Shown: positions 45,016 to 59,900, counted from the stretch's first letter. The stretch is DNA of 64,000 bases from Persicaria tinctoria (GCA_037127255.1 JBANSL010000013.1:83024188-83088187), one strand, 5' to 3'. The notes: a model not told the origin generated them from the sequence alone. A program made the numbers and translations.

Positions 45016-46226
45016 GTTTGTTGTGAGCTGAATCTGCCATGTTTTACAGTAACTTTTAGATCGATTTTGGTATACATTGCATTCATTTGGGTTTAGATAG
45101 TACAGAATCTATGTAGTTTATATTTATTTGCCGAATTATGGAATCTACACCAGTTTCTGTTTAATTCGCAGAAATCGAGGCATTTTACAGCAATTCTACA
45201 GAAGGTCGGAAAAGCTCGGAAAACCACTACAGAAGTCCAAGGTCAAAGTAGCGGAACCAGTCTGAGGGTCAAGGCTACTCGATCTCGAGTAGGCCTACTC
45301 GACATAGACGAGCCTGTCCGAGCAACCTTGGTCGAGCAAAGCCTGATCGAGAGCCAGACCAACCCGAGCTCCGAACCCTACTCGATCTCGACAAGCACTG
45401 GTCGAGGTCGACGAAGCCCAGACACCATGTCCGGAGTCGACAAGGAGAGGAGCCGAGGACGAAGCCGAGGACGACAGGGCGAGACTCGCTGCCAGCGACT
45501 CAACTCGCTGCAGCGGACCACTCGCTGCCGCGGAAAAATTCGCTGCCAGCGGATGAGGCAACTCGCGGAAGCGGAAAGGGAGGGCACCACCCAACTCGAC
45601 CTCGAGGAACCTTTATCGAGGTCGACGAGCGCCTGAGTCCAAATCCGGAGCCCATCGAGGAGAGCCACTCGAGGAGACCTAGTCGGCAAGCCACCTTACT
45701 CGAGGTCGACTAGGGCTTGTCGAGATCGACGAGCGCCCGAGTCCTTGTCCGAGCTAGTCGAGTACACCAACCCGAGGAAGCCTAGTCGACAGAGCCATCC
45801 TACTCGAGATCGACAAGGCTTTGTCGAGGTCGACGAGAGCCCAGTGAACCCAGTCCGAGCCACATCGAGCAGAGTTAGCCGAGGAAGTCCAGTCGACGAA
45901 CCCTGCTACTGGAGGTCGACGAGCCTTACTCGAGGTCGACTAGACCAGTGTCCAGAAGCTTCTCGACGAGACTTGTCCGACTAGACTTGGGATTCCTTGG
46001 GCGCGAAGGCGGAAGATTCTATCCGATTACATCAAGTTCTATCCAAGGAGACAAGATCTATCACATCATGAAGACTTACCCTACTTAGTTTTATCTTTTC
46101 CTAGTTGATTTAATTCCATTATGTCTTTTATTTATCTTTTAAGCCTTTTAGATATAGATAGATATCTTCTTTCCTAGAATAGCTAGGGATTGATGGCTAT
46201 AAATAAAGCCCTAGGGGGCTCAGTTT
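45016..46226 (+). repeat. Right LTR, U3 part
   Basis: Begins at the TGTTTGTTG stretch after the polypurine tract; the first 591 bp match the central LTR fragment. From 45606 to 45960 it carries about three ~107-bp repeats full of CTCGAG, GTCGAC and TCGAG words. AT-rich sequence then leads to a TATA box at 46198. There is no recognisable LTR end (CA plus primer site); instead the sequence passes straight into the satellite at 46227. Confidence 0.8.
46198..46205 (+). promoter_or_regulatory. LTR TATA box
   Basis: TATAAATA in GGCTATAAATAAAGCCC, the cleanest TATA box in the LTR. By the usual spacing transcription should start near 46223-46231. The overlapping AATAAA could alternatively act in polyadenylation. 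Confidence 0.65.
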
Positions 46227-47239
46227 TAACTTGGTAGACACAAGTTTTATATTGTATTTATTGAATTGGAGACCAATATTCCATGGTTTAAGTCCGTCGC
46301 ATATTTCGTTATTTTCTCATAGGGGTACACGAAAATATAACGAAATCTTAAGCTATCCAAAATGGCAGAGCCTCAACTCAAATGACTCTGTAACTTGGTA
46401 GACACAAGTTTTATATTGTATTTATTGAATCGGAGACCAATAGTCCATGGTTTAAGCCCGTCGCATATTTCGCCATTTTCTCATAGGGTACACGAAAATA
46501 TATCAAAATCTTAAGCTATCCAAAATGGCAGAGCCTCAACTCTAATGACTCTGTAACTTGGTAGATACAAGTTTTATATTGTATTTATTAAATCGGAGAC
46601 CAATAGTCCATGTTTTAAGCCCGTCGCATATTTCGCCATTTTCTCATAGGGTACTGTACACGAAAATATATCGAAATCTTAAGCTATCCAAAATGGCAGA
46701 GCCTCAACTCTGATGACTCTGTAACTTGGTAGATACAAGTTTTATATTGTATTTATTGAATCGGAGTCCAATATTCCATGTTTTAAGCCCGTCGCATATT
46801 TCGCCATTTTCTCATAGGGTACTGTACACGAAAATATATCAAAATCTTATGCTATCCAAAATGGCAGAGCCTCAACTCTAATGACTCTGTAACTTGGTAG
46901 ATACATGTTTTATATTGTATCTATTAAATCGGAGACCAATATTCAATGTTTTAAGTCCGTCGCATATTTCGCCATTTTCTCATAGGGTACTGTACACGAA
47001 AATATATCGAAATCTTAAGCAATCGAAAATGGCAGAGCCTCAACTCTAATAACTCTATAACTTGGTAGACACAAGTTTTATATTGTATTTATTGAATCGG
47101 AGACCAATATTCCATGGTTTAAGTCCGTCGCAGATTTCGTCATTTTCTCATAGGGTACTGTACACGAAAATATATCGAAATCTTAAGTTATATAAAATGG
47201 CAGAGCCTCAACTCTGATGACTCTGTAACTTGGTAGACA

Positions 47240-49850
47240 CAAGTTTTATATTGTATTTATTGAATCGGAGACCAATATTCCATGTTTTAAGCCCGTCGCA
47301 TATTTCTCCATTTTCTCATAGGGTACTGTACACGAAAATATATCGAAATCTTAAGCAATCGAAAATGGCAGAGCCTCAACTCTAATGACTCTGTAACTTG
47401 GTAGATACAAGTTTTATATTGTATTTATTGAATCGGAGACCAATATTCAATGTTTTAAGTCTGTCGCATATTTCGCCATTTTCTCATAGGGGTACACGAA
47501 AATATATCGAAATCTTAAGCTATCCAAAATGGCAGAGCCTGACCTCTGATGACTCTGTAACTTGGTAGACACAAGTTTTATATTGTATTTATTGAATCGG
47601 AGACCAATATTCCATGTTTTAAGCCCGTCGCATATTTCGCCATTTTTTCATAGGGTACTGTACACGAAAATATATCGAAATCTTAAGCAATCGAAAATGG
47701 CAGAGCCTCAACTCTAATGACTCTGTAACTTGGTAGACACAAGTTTTATAATGTATTTATTGAATTGGAGACCAATATTCCATCTTTTTAGCCCGTCGCA
47801 TATTTCGCCATTTTCTCATAGGGTACTGTACACGAAAATATATCGAAATCTTAAGCAATCCAAAATGGCAGAGCCTCAACTCTAATGACTCTGTAACTTG
47901 GTAGATACAAGTTTTATATTGTATTTATTGAATCGGAGACCAATATTCCATGTTTTAAGTCCGTCGCATATTTCGTCATTTTCTCATAGGGTACGGTACA
48001 CGAAAATAAATCGAAATCTTAAGCTATCCAAAATGGCAGAGCCTTAACTCTAATGACTCTGTAACTTGGTAGATACAAGTTTTATATTGTATTTATTGAA
48101 TCGGAGACCAATATTCCATGTTTTAAGTCCGTCGCATATTTCGTCATTTTCTCATAGGGTACTGTACACGAAAATATATCGAAATCTTAAGCTATCCAAA
48201 ATGGCAGAGCCTCAACTCTAATGACTTTGTAACTTGGTAGATACAAGTTTTATATTGTATTTATTGAATCAGAGATCAATATTCCCTGTTTTAAGTACAT
48301 AGCATATTTCACCATTTTCTCATAGGGTACTGTACACGAAAATATATCGAAATCTTAAGCTATACAAATGGCGGAGCCTCAACTCTAATGACTCTGTAAC
48401 TTGGTAGATACAAGTTTTATATTGTATTTATTGAATCGGAGTCCAATATTCCCTGTTTTAAGTCTGTCGCATATTTCGTAATTTTCTCATAGGGTACTGT
48501 ACACGAAAATATATCGAAATCTTAAGCAATCCAAAATGGCAGAGCCTCAACTCTAAAGACTCTGTAACTTGGTAGATACAATTTTTATATTGTATTTATT
48601 GAATCGGAGACAAATATTCCCTATTTTAAGTCCGTCGCATATTTCGCCATTTTCTCATAGGGGTACTGTACACGAAAATATATCGAAATCTTAAGCAATC
48701 CAAAATGGCAGAGCCTCAACTCTAATGACTCTGTAACTTGGTAGATACAAGTTTTTTTATTGTATTTATTAAATCGGAGACCAATATTCCATGTTTTAAG
48801 TCCGTCGCATATTCCGCCATTTTCTCATAGGGTACTCTAAACGAAAATATATCGAAACCTTAAGCTATCCGAAATGGGAGAGCCTCAACTCCAATGACTC
48901 TGTAACTTGGTAGATACAAGTTTTATATTTTTTTTTATTGAATCGGAGACCAATATTCCCTGTTTTAAGACCGTCGCATATTTCGCCATTTTCTCATAGG
49001 GTACTGTACACGAAAATATATCGAAATCTTAAGCAATCCAAAATGGCGGAGCCTCAACTCTAATGACTTTGTAATTTGGTAGATACATGTTTTATATTGT
49101 ATTTATTGAATCGGAGACCAATATTCCATGTTTTAAGCCCGTCGCATATTTCTCCATTTTCTCATAGGGTACTGTACACGAAAATATATCGAAATCTTAA
49201 GCAATCGAAAATGGCAGAGCCTCAACTCTAATGACTCTGTAACTTGGTAGATACAAGTTTTATATTGTATTTATTGAATCGGAGACCAATATTCAATGTT
49301 TTAAGTCTGTCGCATATTTCGCCATTTTCTCATAGGGGTACACGAAAATATATCGAAATCTTAAGCTATCCAAAATGGCAGAGCCTGACCTCTGATGACT
49401 CTGTAACTTGGTAGACACAAGTTTTATATTGTATTTATTGAATCGGAGACCAATATTCCATGTTTTAAGCCCGTCGCATATTTCGCCATTTTTTCATAGG
49501 GTACTGTACACGAAAATATATCGAAATCTTAAGCAATCGAAAATGGCAGAGCCTCAACTCTAATGACTCTGTAACTTGGTAGACACAAGTTTTATAATGT
49601 ATTTATTGAATCGGAGACCAATATTCCATCTTTTTAGCCCGTCGCATATTTCGCCATTTTCTCATAGGGTACTGTACACGAAAATATATCGAAATCTTAA
49701 GCAATCCAAAATGGCAGAGCCTCAACTCTAATGACTCTGTAACTTGGTAGATACAAGTTTTATATTGTATTTATTGAATCGGAGACCAATATTCCATGTT
49801 TTAAGTCCGTCGCACATTTCGCCATTTTCTCATAGGGTACTGTACACGAA
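47240..49850. repeat. Satellite sub-block repeated at 1,846 bp (11 monomers)
   Basis: A run with marker changes (TTTCTCC, ggggtacacg without CTGTA, GAGCCTGACCTC, TTTTTTCATAG, CCATCTTTTTAG) at about 47.24-48.0 kb recurs in the same order at about 49.09-49.85 kb, and again near 53.3-54.0 kb. Confidence 0.8.
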
Positions 49851-52800
49851 AATATATCGAAATCTTAAGCTATCCACAATGGCAGAGCCTCAACTCTAAT
49901 GACTCTGTAACCTGGTAGATACAAGTTTTATATTGTATTTATTGAATCGGAGACCAATATTCAATGTTTTAAGTCCGTCGCATATTTCGCCATTTTCTCA
50001 TAGGGTATTGTACACGAAAATATATCGAAATCTTAAGCTATCCAAAATGGCAGAGCCTCAACTCTGATGACTCTGTAACTTAGTAGACACAAGTTTTATA
50101 TTGTATTTATTGAATCGGAGACCAATATTCCATGTTTTAAGCCCGTCGCATATTTCGCCATTTTCTCATAGAGTACTGTACACGAAAATATATCGAAATC
50201 TTATGCTATCCAAAATGGCAGAGCCTCAACTCTAATGACTCTGTAATTTGGTAGATACAAGTTTTATATTGTATTTATTAAATCGGAGACCAATATTCAA
50301 TGTTTTACGTCCGTCGCATATTTCGCCATTTTCTCATAGGGTACTGTACACGAAAATATATCGAAATCTTAAGCAATCGAAAATGGCAGAGCCTCAACTC
50401 TAATGATTCTATAACTTGGTAGATACAAGTTTTATATTGTATTTATTGAATCGGAGACCAATATTCCATGTTTTAAGTCCGTCGCATATTTCGTCATTTT
50501 CTCATAGGGTACTGTACACGAAAATATATCGAAATCTTAAGCTATCCAAAATGGCAGAGCCTCAACTCTAATGACTCTGTAACTTGGTAGATACAAGTTT
50601 TATATTGTATTTATTGAATCGGAGACCAATATTCCATGTTTTAAGTCCGTCGCATATTTCGTCATTTTCTCATAGGGTACTGTACACGAAAATATATCGA
50701 AATCTTAAGCTATGCAAAATGGCAGAGCCTCAACTCTAATGACTCTGTAACTTGGTAGATACAAGTTTTATATTGTATTTATTGAATCGGAGACCAATAT
50801 TCCATGTTTTAAGTCCGTCGCATATTTCGTCATTTTCTCATAGGGTACGGTACACGAAAATAAATCGAAATCTTAAGCTATCCAAAATGGCAGAGCCTCA
50901 ACTCTAATGACTCTGTAACTTGGTAGATACAAGTTTTATATTGTATTTATTGAATCGGAGACCAATATTCCATGTTTTAAGTCCGTCGCATATTTTGCCA
51001 TTTTCTCATAGGGTACTGTACACGAAAATATATCGAAATCTTAAGCAATCCAAAATGGCGGAGCCTCAACTCTCATGACTTTGTAATTTGGTAGATACAT
51101 GTTTTATATTGTATTTATTGAATCGGAGTCCAATATTCCATGTTTTAAGTCCGTCGCATATTTCGTCATTTTCTCATAGGGTACGGTACACGAAAATAAA
51201 TCGAAATCTTAAGCTATCCAAAATGGCAGAGCCTTAACTCTAATGACTCTGTAACTTGGTAGATACAAGTTTTATATTGTATTTATTGAATCGGAGACCA
51301 ATATTCCATGTTTTAAGTCCGTCGCATATTTCGTCATTTTCTCATAGGGTACTGTACACGAAAATATATCGAAATCTTAAGCAATCCAAAATGGCGGAGC
51401 CTCAACTCTAATGACTTTGTAATTTGGTAGATACATGTTTTATATTGTATTTATTGAATCGGAGACCAATATTCCATGTTTTAAGTCCGTCGCATATTTC
51501 GTCATTTTCTCATAGGGTACGGTACACGAAAATAAATCGAAATCTTAAGCTATCCAAAATGGCAGAGCCTTAACTCTAATGACTCTGTAACATGGTAGAT
51601 ACAAGTTTTATATTGTATTTATTGAATCGGAGACCAATATTCCATGTTTTAAGTCCGTCGCATATTTCGTCATTTTCTCATAGGGTACTGTACACGAAAA
51701 TATATCGAAATCTTAAGCTATCCAAAATGGCAGAGCCTCAACTCTAATGACTTTGTAACTTGGTAGATACAAGTTTTATATTGTATTTATTGAATCAGAG
51801 ACCAATATTCCCTTTTTTAAGTACATAGCATATTTCGCCATTTTCTAATAGGGTACTGTACACGAAAATATATCGAAATCTTAAGATATCCAAAATGGCA
51901 GAGCCTCAACTCTAATGACTTTGTAACTTGGTAGATACAAGTTTTATATTGTATTTATTGAATCAGAGACCAATATTCCTTTTTTTAAGTACATAGCATA
52001 TTTCGCCATTTTCTCATAGGGTACTGTACACGAAAATATATCAAAATCTTAAGCAATCCAAAATGGCAGACCCTCAACTCTAATGACTCTGTAACTTGGT
52101 AGATACATGTTTTATATTGTATTTATTGAATCGGAGACCAATATTCCATGTTTTAAGCCCGTCGCATATTTCGCCATTTTCTCATAGAGTATTGTACACG
52201 AAAATATATCGAAATCTTATGCTATCCAAAATGGCAGAGCCTCAACTCTAATGACTCTGTAATTTGGTAGATACAAGTTTTATATTGTATTTATTAAATC
52301 GGAGACCAATATTCAATGTTTTACGTCCGTCGCATATTTCGCCATTTTCTCATAGGGTACTGTACACGAAAATATATCGAAATCTTAAGCAATCGAAAAT
52401 GGCAGAGCCTCAACTCTAATGATTCTATAACTTGGTAGATACAAGTTTTATATTGTATTTATTGAATCGGAGACCAATATTCCATGTTTTAAGTCCGTCG
52501 CATATTTCGTCATTTTCTCATAGGGTATTGTACACGAAAATATATCGAAATCTTAAGCTATCCAAAATGGCAGAGCCTCAACTCTAATGACTCTGTAACT
52601 TGGTAGATACAAGTTTTATATTGTATTTATTGAATCGGAGACCAATATTCCATGTTTTAAGTCTGTCGCATATTTCGTCATTTTCTCATAGGGTACTGTA
52701 CACGAAAATATATCGAAATCTTAAGCTATGCAAAATGGCAGAGCCTCAACTCTAATGACTCTGTAACTTGGTAGATACAATTTTTATATTGTATTTATTG

Positions 52801-55800
52801 AATCGGAGACAAATATTCCCTATTTTAAGTCCGTCGCATATTTCGCCATTTTCTCATAGGGGTACTGTACACGAAAATATATCGAAATCTTAAGCAATCC
52901 AAAATGGCAGAGCCTCAACTCTAATGACTCTGTAACTTGGTAGATACAAGTTTTTTTATTGTATTTATTAAATCGGAGACCAATATTCCATGTTTTAAGT
53001 CCGTCGCATATTCCGCCATTTTCTCATAGGGTACTCTAAACGAAAATATATCGAAACCTTAAGCTATCCGAAATGGGAGAGCCTCAACTCCAATGACTCT
53101 GTAACTTGGTAGATACAAGTTTTATATTTTTTTTTATTGAATCGGAGACCAATATTCCCTGTTTTAAGACCGTCGCATATTTCGCCATTTTCTCATAGGG
53201 TACTGTACACGAAAATATATCGAAATCTTAAGCAATCCAAAATGGCGGAGCCTCAACTCTAATGACTTTGTAATTTGGTAGATACATGTTTTATATTGTA
53301 TTTATTGAATCGGAGACCAATATTCCATGTTTTAAGCCCGTCGCATATTTCTCCATTTTCTCATAGGGTACTGTACACGAAAATATATCGAAATCTTAAG
53401 CAATCGAAAATGGCAGAGCCTCAACTCTAATGACTCTGTAACTTGGTAGATACAAGTTTTATATTGTATTTATTGAATCGGAGACCAATATTCAATGTTT
53501 TAAGTCTGTCGCATATTTCGCCATTTTCTCATAGGGGTACACGAAAATATATCGAAATCTTAAGCTATCCAAAATGGCAGAGCCTGACCTCTGATGACTC
53601 TGTAACTTGGTAGACACAAGTTTTATATTGTATTTATTGAATCGGAGACCAATATTCCATGTTTTAAGCCCGTCGCATATTTCGCCATTTTTTCATAGGG
53701 TACTGTACACGAAAATATATCGAAATCTTAAGCAATCGAAAATGGCAGAGCCTCAACTCTAATGACTCTGTAACTTGGTAGACACAAGTTTTATAATGTA
53801 TTTATTGAATCGGAGACCAATATTCCATCTTTTTAGCCCGTCGCATATTTCGCCATTTTCTCATAGGGTACTGTACACGAAAATATATCGAAATCTTAAG
53901 CAATCCAAAATGGCAGAGCCTCAACTCTAATGACTCTGTAACTTGGTAGATACAAGTTTTATATTGTATTTATTGAATCGGAGACCAATATTCCATGTTT
54001 TAAGTCCGTCGCACATTTCGCCATTTTCTCATAGGGTACTGTACACGAAAATATATCGAAATCTTAAGCTATCCACAATGGCAGAGCCTCAACTCTAATG
54101 ACTCTGTAACCTGGTAGATACAAGTTTTATATTGTATTTATTGAATCGGAGACCAATATTCAATGTTTTAAGTCCGTCGCATATTTCGCCATTTTCTCAT
54201 AGGTTATTGTACACGAAAATATATCGAAATCTTAAGCTATCCAAAATGGCAGAGCCTCAACTCTGATGACTCTGTAACTTAGTAGACACAAGTTTTATAT
54301 TGTATTTATTGAATCGGAGACCAATATTCCATGTTTTAAGCCCGTCGCATATTTCGCCATTTTCTCATAGAGTACTGTACACGAAAATATATCGAAATCT
54401 TATGCTATCCAAAATGGCAGAGCCTCAACTCTAATGACTCTGTAATTTGGTAGATACAAGTTTTATATTGTATTTATTAAATCGGAGACCAATATTCAAT
54501 GTTTTACGTCCGTCGCATATTTCGCCATTTTCTCATAGGGTACTGTACACGAAAATATATCGAAATCTTAAGCAATCGAAAATGGCAGAGCCTCAACTCT
54601 AATGATTCTATAACTTGGTAGATACAAGTTTTATATTGTATTTATTGAATCGGAGACCAATATTCCATGTTTTAAGTCCGTCGCATATTTCGTCATTTTC
54701 TCATAGGGTACTGTACACGAAAATATATCGAAATCTTAAGCTATCCAAAATGGCAGAGCCTCAACTCTAATGACTCTGTAACTTGGTAGATACAAGTTTT
54801 ATATTGTATTTATTGAATCGGAGACCAATATTCCATGTTTTAAGTCCGTCGCATATTTCGTCATTTTCTCATAGGGTACTGTACACGAAAATATATCGAA
54901 ATCTTAAGCTATGCAAAATGGCAGAGCCTCAACTCTAATGACTCTGTAACTTGGTAGATACAAGTTTTATATTGTATTTATTGAATCGGAGACCAATATT
55001 CCATGTTTTAAGTCCGTCGCATATTTCGTCATTTTCTCATAGGGTACGGTACACGAAAATAAATCGAAATCTTAAGCTATCCAAAATGGCAGAGCCTCAA
55101 CTCTAATGACTCTGTAACTTGGTAGATACAAGTTTTATATTGTATTTATTGAATCGGAGACCAATATTCCATGTTTTAAGTCCGTCGCATATTTTGCCAT
55201 TTTCTCATAGGGTACTGTACACGAAAATATATCGAAATCTTAAGCAATCCAAAATGGCGGAGCCTCAACTCTAATGACTTTGTAATTTGGTAGATACATG
55301 TTTTATATTGTATTTATTGAATCGGAGTCCAATATTCCATGTTTTAAGTCCGTCGCATATTTCGTCATTTTCTCATAGGGTACGGTACACGAAAATAAAT
55401 CGAAATCTTAAGCTATCCAAAATGGCAGAGCCTTAACTCTAATGACTCTGTAACTTGGTAGATAAAAGTTTTATATTGTATTTATTGAATCGGAGACCAA
55501 TATTCCATGTTTTAAGTCCGTCGCATATTTCGTCATTTTCTCATAGGGTACTGTACACGAAAATATATCGAAATCTTAAGCAATCCAAAATGGCGGAGCC
55601 TCAACTCTAATGACTTTGTAATTTGGTAGATACATGTTTTATATTGTATTTATTGAATCGGAGACCAATATTCCATGTTTTAAGTCCGTCGCATATTTCG
55701 TCATTTTCTCATAGGGTACGGTACACGAAAATAAATCGAAATCTTAAGCTATCCAAAATGGCAGAGCCTTAACTCTAATGACTCTGTAACTTGGTAGATA

Positions 55801-56952
55801 CAAGTTTTATATTGTATTTATTGAATCGGAGACCAATATTCCATGTTTTAAGTCCGTCGCATATTTCGTCATTTTCTCATAGGGTACTGTACACGAAAAT
55901 ATATCGAAATCTTAAGCTATCCAAAATGGCAGAGCCTCAACTCTAATGACTTTGTAACTTGGTAGATACAAGTTTTATATTGTATTTATTGAATCAGAGA
56001 CCAATATTCCCTTTTTTAAGTACATAGCATATTTCGCCATTTTCTAATAGGGTACTATACACGAAAATATATCGAAATCTTAAGATATCCAAAATGGCAG
56101 AGCCTCAACTCTAATGACTTTGTAACTTGGTAGATACAAGTTTTATATTGTATTTATTGAATCAGAGACCAATATTCCCTTTTTTAAGTACATAGCATAT
56201 TTCGCCATTTTCTCATAGGGTACTGTACACGAAAATATATCAAAATCTTAAGCAATCCAAAATGGCAGACCCTCAACTCTAATGACTCTGTAACTTGGTA
56301 GATACATGTTTTATATTGTATTTATTGAATCGGAGACCAATATTCCATGTTTTAAGCCCGTCGCATATTTCGCCATTTTCTCATAGAGTATTGTACACGA
56401 AAATATATCGAAATCTTATGCTATCCAAAATGGCAGAGCCTCAACTCTAATGACTCTGTAATTTGGTAGATACAAGTTTTATATTGTATTTATTAAATCG
56501 GAGACCAATATTCAATGTTTTACGTCCGTCGCATATTTCGCCATTTTCTCATAGGGTACTGTACACGAAAATATATCGAAATCTTAAGCAATCGAAAATG
56601 GCAGAGCCTCAACTCTAATGATTCTATAACTTGGTAGATACAAGTTTTATATTGTATTTATTGAATCGGAGACCAATATTCCATGTTTTAAGTCCGTCGC
56701 ATATTTCGTCATTTTCTCATAGGGTATTGTACACGAAAATATATCGAAATCTTAAGCTATCCAAAATGGCAGAGCCTCAACTCTAATGACTCTGTAACTT
56801 GGTAGATACAAGTTTTATATTGTATTTATTGAATCGGAGACCAATATTCCATGTTTTAAGTCCGTCGCATATTTCGTCATTTTCTCATAGGGTACTGTAC
56901 ACGAAAATATATCGAAATCTTAAGCTATGCAAAATGGCAGAGCCTCAACTCT
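48555..56952. repeat. 25-monomer higher-order repeat, two tandem copies
   Basis: 48555-52753 and 52754-56952 (4,199 bp each) match marker for marker: the long T-tract monomers, the GTACGGTACACG monomers, CATAGAGTATTG and others. I saw only a handful of differences, such as CATAGGTTATTG at 54204 for CATAGGGTATTG. Confidence 0.85.
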
Positions 56953-59900
56953 AATGACTCTGTAACTTGGTAGATACAAGTTTTATATTGTATTTATTGA
57001 ATCGGAGACCAATATTCCATGTTTTAAGTCCGTCGCATATTTCGTCATTTTCTCATAGGGTACGGTACACGAAAATAAATCGAAATCTTAAGCTATCCAA
57101 AATGGCAGAGCCTCAACTCTAATGACTCTGTAACTTGGTAGATACAAGTTTTATATTGTATTTATTGAATCGGAGACCAATATTCCATGTTTTAAGTCCG
57201 TCGCATATTTTGCCATTTTCTCATAAGGTACTGTACACGAAAATATATCGAAATCTTAAGCAATCCAAAATGGCGGAGCCTCAACTCTAATGACTTTGTA
57301 ATTTGGTAGATACATGTTTTATATTGTATTTATTGAATCGGAGACCAATATTCCATGTTTTAAGTCCGTCGCATATTTCGTCATTTTCTCATAGGGTACG
57401 GTACACGAAAATAAATCGAAATCTTAAGCTATCCAAAATGGCAGAGCCTTAACTCTAATGACTCTGTAACTTGGTAGATACAAGTTTTATATTGTATTTA
57501 TTGAATCGGAGACCAATATTCCATGTTTTAAGTCCGTCGCATATTTCGTCATTTTCTCATAGGGTACTGTACACGAAAATATATCGAAATCTTAAGCAAT
57601 CCAAAATGGCGGAGCCTCAACTCTAATGACTTTGTAATTTGGTAGATACATGTTTTATATTGTATTTATTGAATCGGAGACCAATATTCCATGTTTTAAG
57701 TCCGTCGCATATTTCGTCATTTTCTCATAGGGTACGGTACACGAAAATAAATCGAAATCTTAAGCTATCCAAAATGGCAGAGCCTTAACTCTAATGACTC
57801 TGTAACTTGGTAGATACAAGTTTTATATTGTATTTATTGAATCGGAGACCAATATTCCATGTTTTAAGTCCGTCGCATATTTCGTCATTTTCTCATAGGG
57901 TACTGTACACAAAAATATATCGAAATCTTAAGCTATCCAAAATGGCAGAGCCTCAACTCTAATGACTTTGTAACTTGGTAGATACAAGTTTTATATTGTA
58001 TTTATTGAATCAGAGACCAATATTCCCTTTTTTAAGTACATAGCATATTTCGCCATTTTTCTAATAGGGTACTGTACACGAAAATATATCGAAATCTTAA
58101 GATATCCAAAATGGCAGAGCCTCAACTCTAATGACTTTGTAACTTGGTAGATACAAGTTTTATATTGTATTTATTGAATCAGAGACCAATATTCCCTTTT
58201 TTAAGTACATAGCATATTTCGCCATTTTCTCATAGGGTACTGTACACGAAAATATATCAAAATCTTAAGCAATCCAAAATGGCAGACCCTCAACTCTAAT
58301 GACTCTGTAACTTGGTAGATACATGTTTTATATTGTATTTATTGAATCGGAGACCAATATTCCATGTTTTAAATCCGTCGCATATTTCGTCATTTTCTCA
58401 TAGGGTACTGTACACGAAAATATATCGAAATCTTAAGCTATCCAAAATGGCAGAGCCTCAACTCTAATGACTTTGTAACTTGGTAGATACAAGTTTTATA
58501 TTGTATTTATTGAATCAGAGATCAATATTCCCTGTTTTAAGTACATAGCATATTTCACCATTTTCTCATAGGGTACTGTACACGAAAATATATCGAAATC
58601 TTAAGCTATACAAATGGCGGAGCCTCAACTCTAATGACTCTGTAACTTGGTAGATACAAGTTTTATATTGTATTTATTGAATCGGAGTCCAATATTCCCT
58701 GTTTTAAGTCTGTCGCATATTTCGTAATTTTCTCATAGGGTACTGTACACGAAAATATATCGAAATCTTAAGCAATCCAAAATGGCAGAGCCTCAACTCT
58801 AAAGACTCTGTAACTTGGTAGATACAATTTTTATATTGTATTTATTGAATCGGAGACAAATATTCCATGTTTTAAGCCCGTCGCATATTTCGTAATTTTC
58901 TCATAGGGTACTGTACACGAAAATATATCGAAATCTTAAGCTATCCAAAATGGCAGAGCCTCAACTCTAATGACTCTGTAACTTGGTAGATACAAGTTTT
59001 ATATTGTATTTATTGAATCGGAGACCAATATTCCATGTTTTAAGTCCGTCGCATATTTCGTCATTTTCTCATAGGGTACTGTACACGAAAATATATCGAA
59101 ATCTTAAGCAATCCAAAATGGCGGAGCCTCAACTCTAATGACTTTGTAATTTGGTAGATACATGTTTTATATTGTATTTATTGAATCGGAGACCAATATT
59201 CCATGTTTTAAGTCCGTCGCATATTTCGTCATTTTCTCATAGGGTACGGTACACGAAAATAAATCGAAATCTTAAGCTATCCAAAATGGCAGAGCCTTAA
59301 CTCTAATGACTCTGTAACTTGGTAGATACAAGTTTTATATTGTATTTATTGAATCGGAGACCAATATTCCATGTTTTAAGTCCGTCGCATATTTCGTCAT
59401 TTTCTCATAGGGTACTGTACACAAAAATATATCGAAATCTTAAGCTATCCAAAATGGCAGAGCCTCAACTCTAATGACTTTGTAACTTGGTAGATACAAG
59501 TTTTATATTGTATTTATTGAATCAGAGACCAATATTCCCTTTTTTAAGTACATAGCATATTTCGCCATTTTTCTAATAGGGTACTGTACACGAAAATATA
59601 TCGAAATCTTAAGATATCCAAAATGGCAGAGCCTCAACTCTAATGACTTTGTAACTTGGTAGATACAAGTTTTATATTGTATTTATTGAATCAGAGACCA
59701 ATATTCCCTTTTTTAAGTACATAGCATATTTCGCCATTTTCTCATAGGGTACTGTACACGAAAATATATCAAAATCTTAAGCAATCCAAAATGGCAGACC
59801 CTCAACTCTAATGACTCTGTAACTTGGTAGATACATGTTTTATATTGTATTTATTGAATCGGAGACCAATATTCCATGTTTTAAATCCGTCGCATATTTC

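Larger units (their letters stand above)
36943..46226. mobile_element. Athila-like retroelement island between the two arrays
   Basis: Layout left to right: repeat-rich LTR-like segment, inverted gag-protease (minus), 591-bp LTR start (plus), gag-protease (plus), repeat-rich coding tail with integrase C-terminus-like end, 3' non-coding region, LTR U3 with TATA box. No reverse transcriptase, RNase H or integrase catalytic core is present, so it is non-autonomous. The left edge begins TGTCCC at 36943 within a 5S spacer. The right edge merges with the satellite. Confidence 0.8.
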
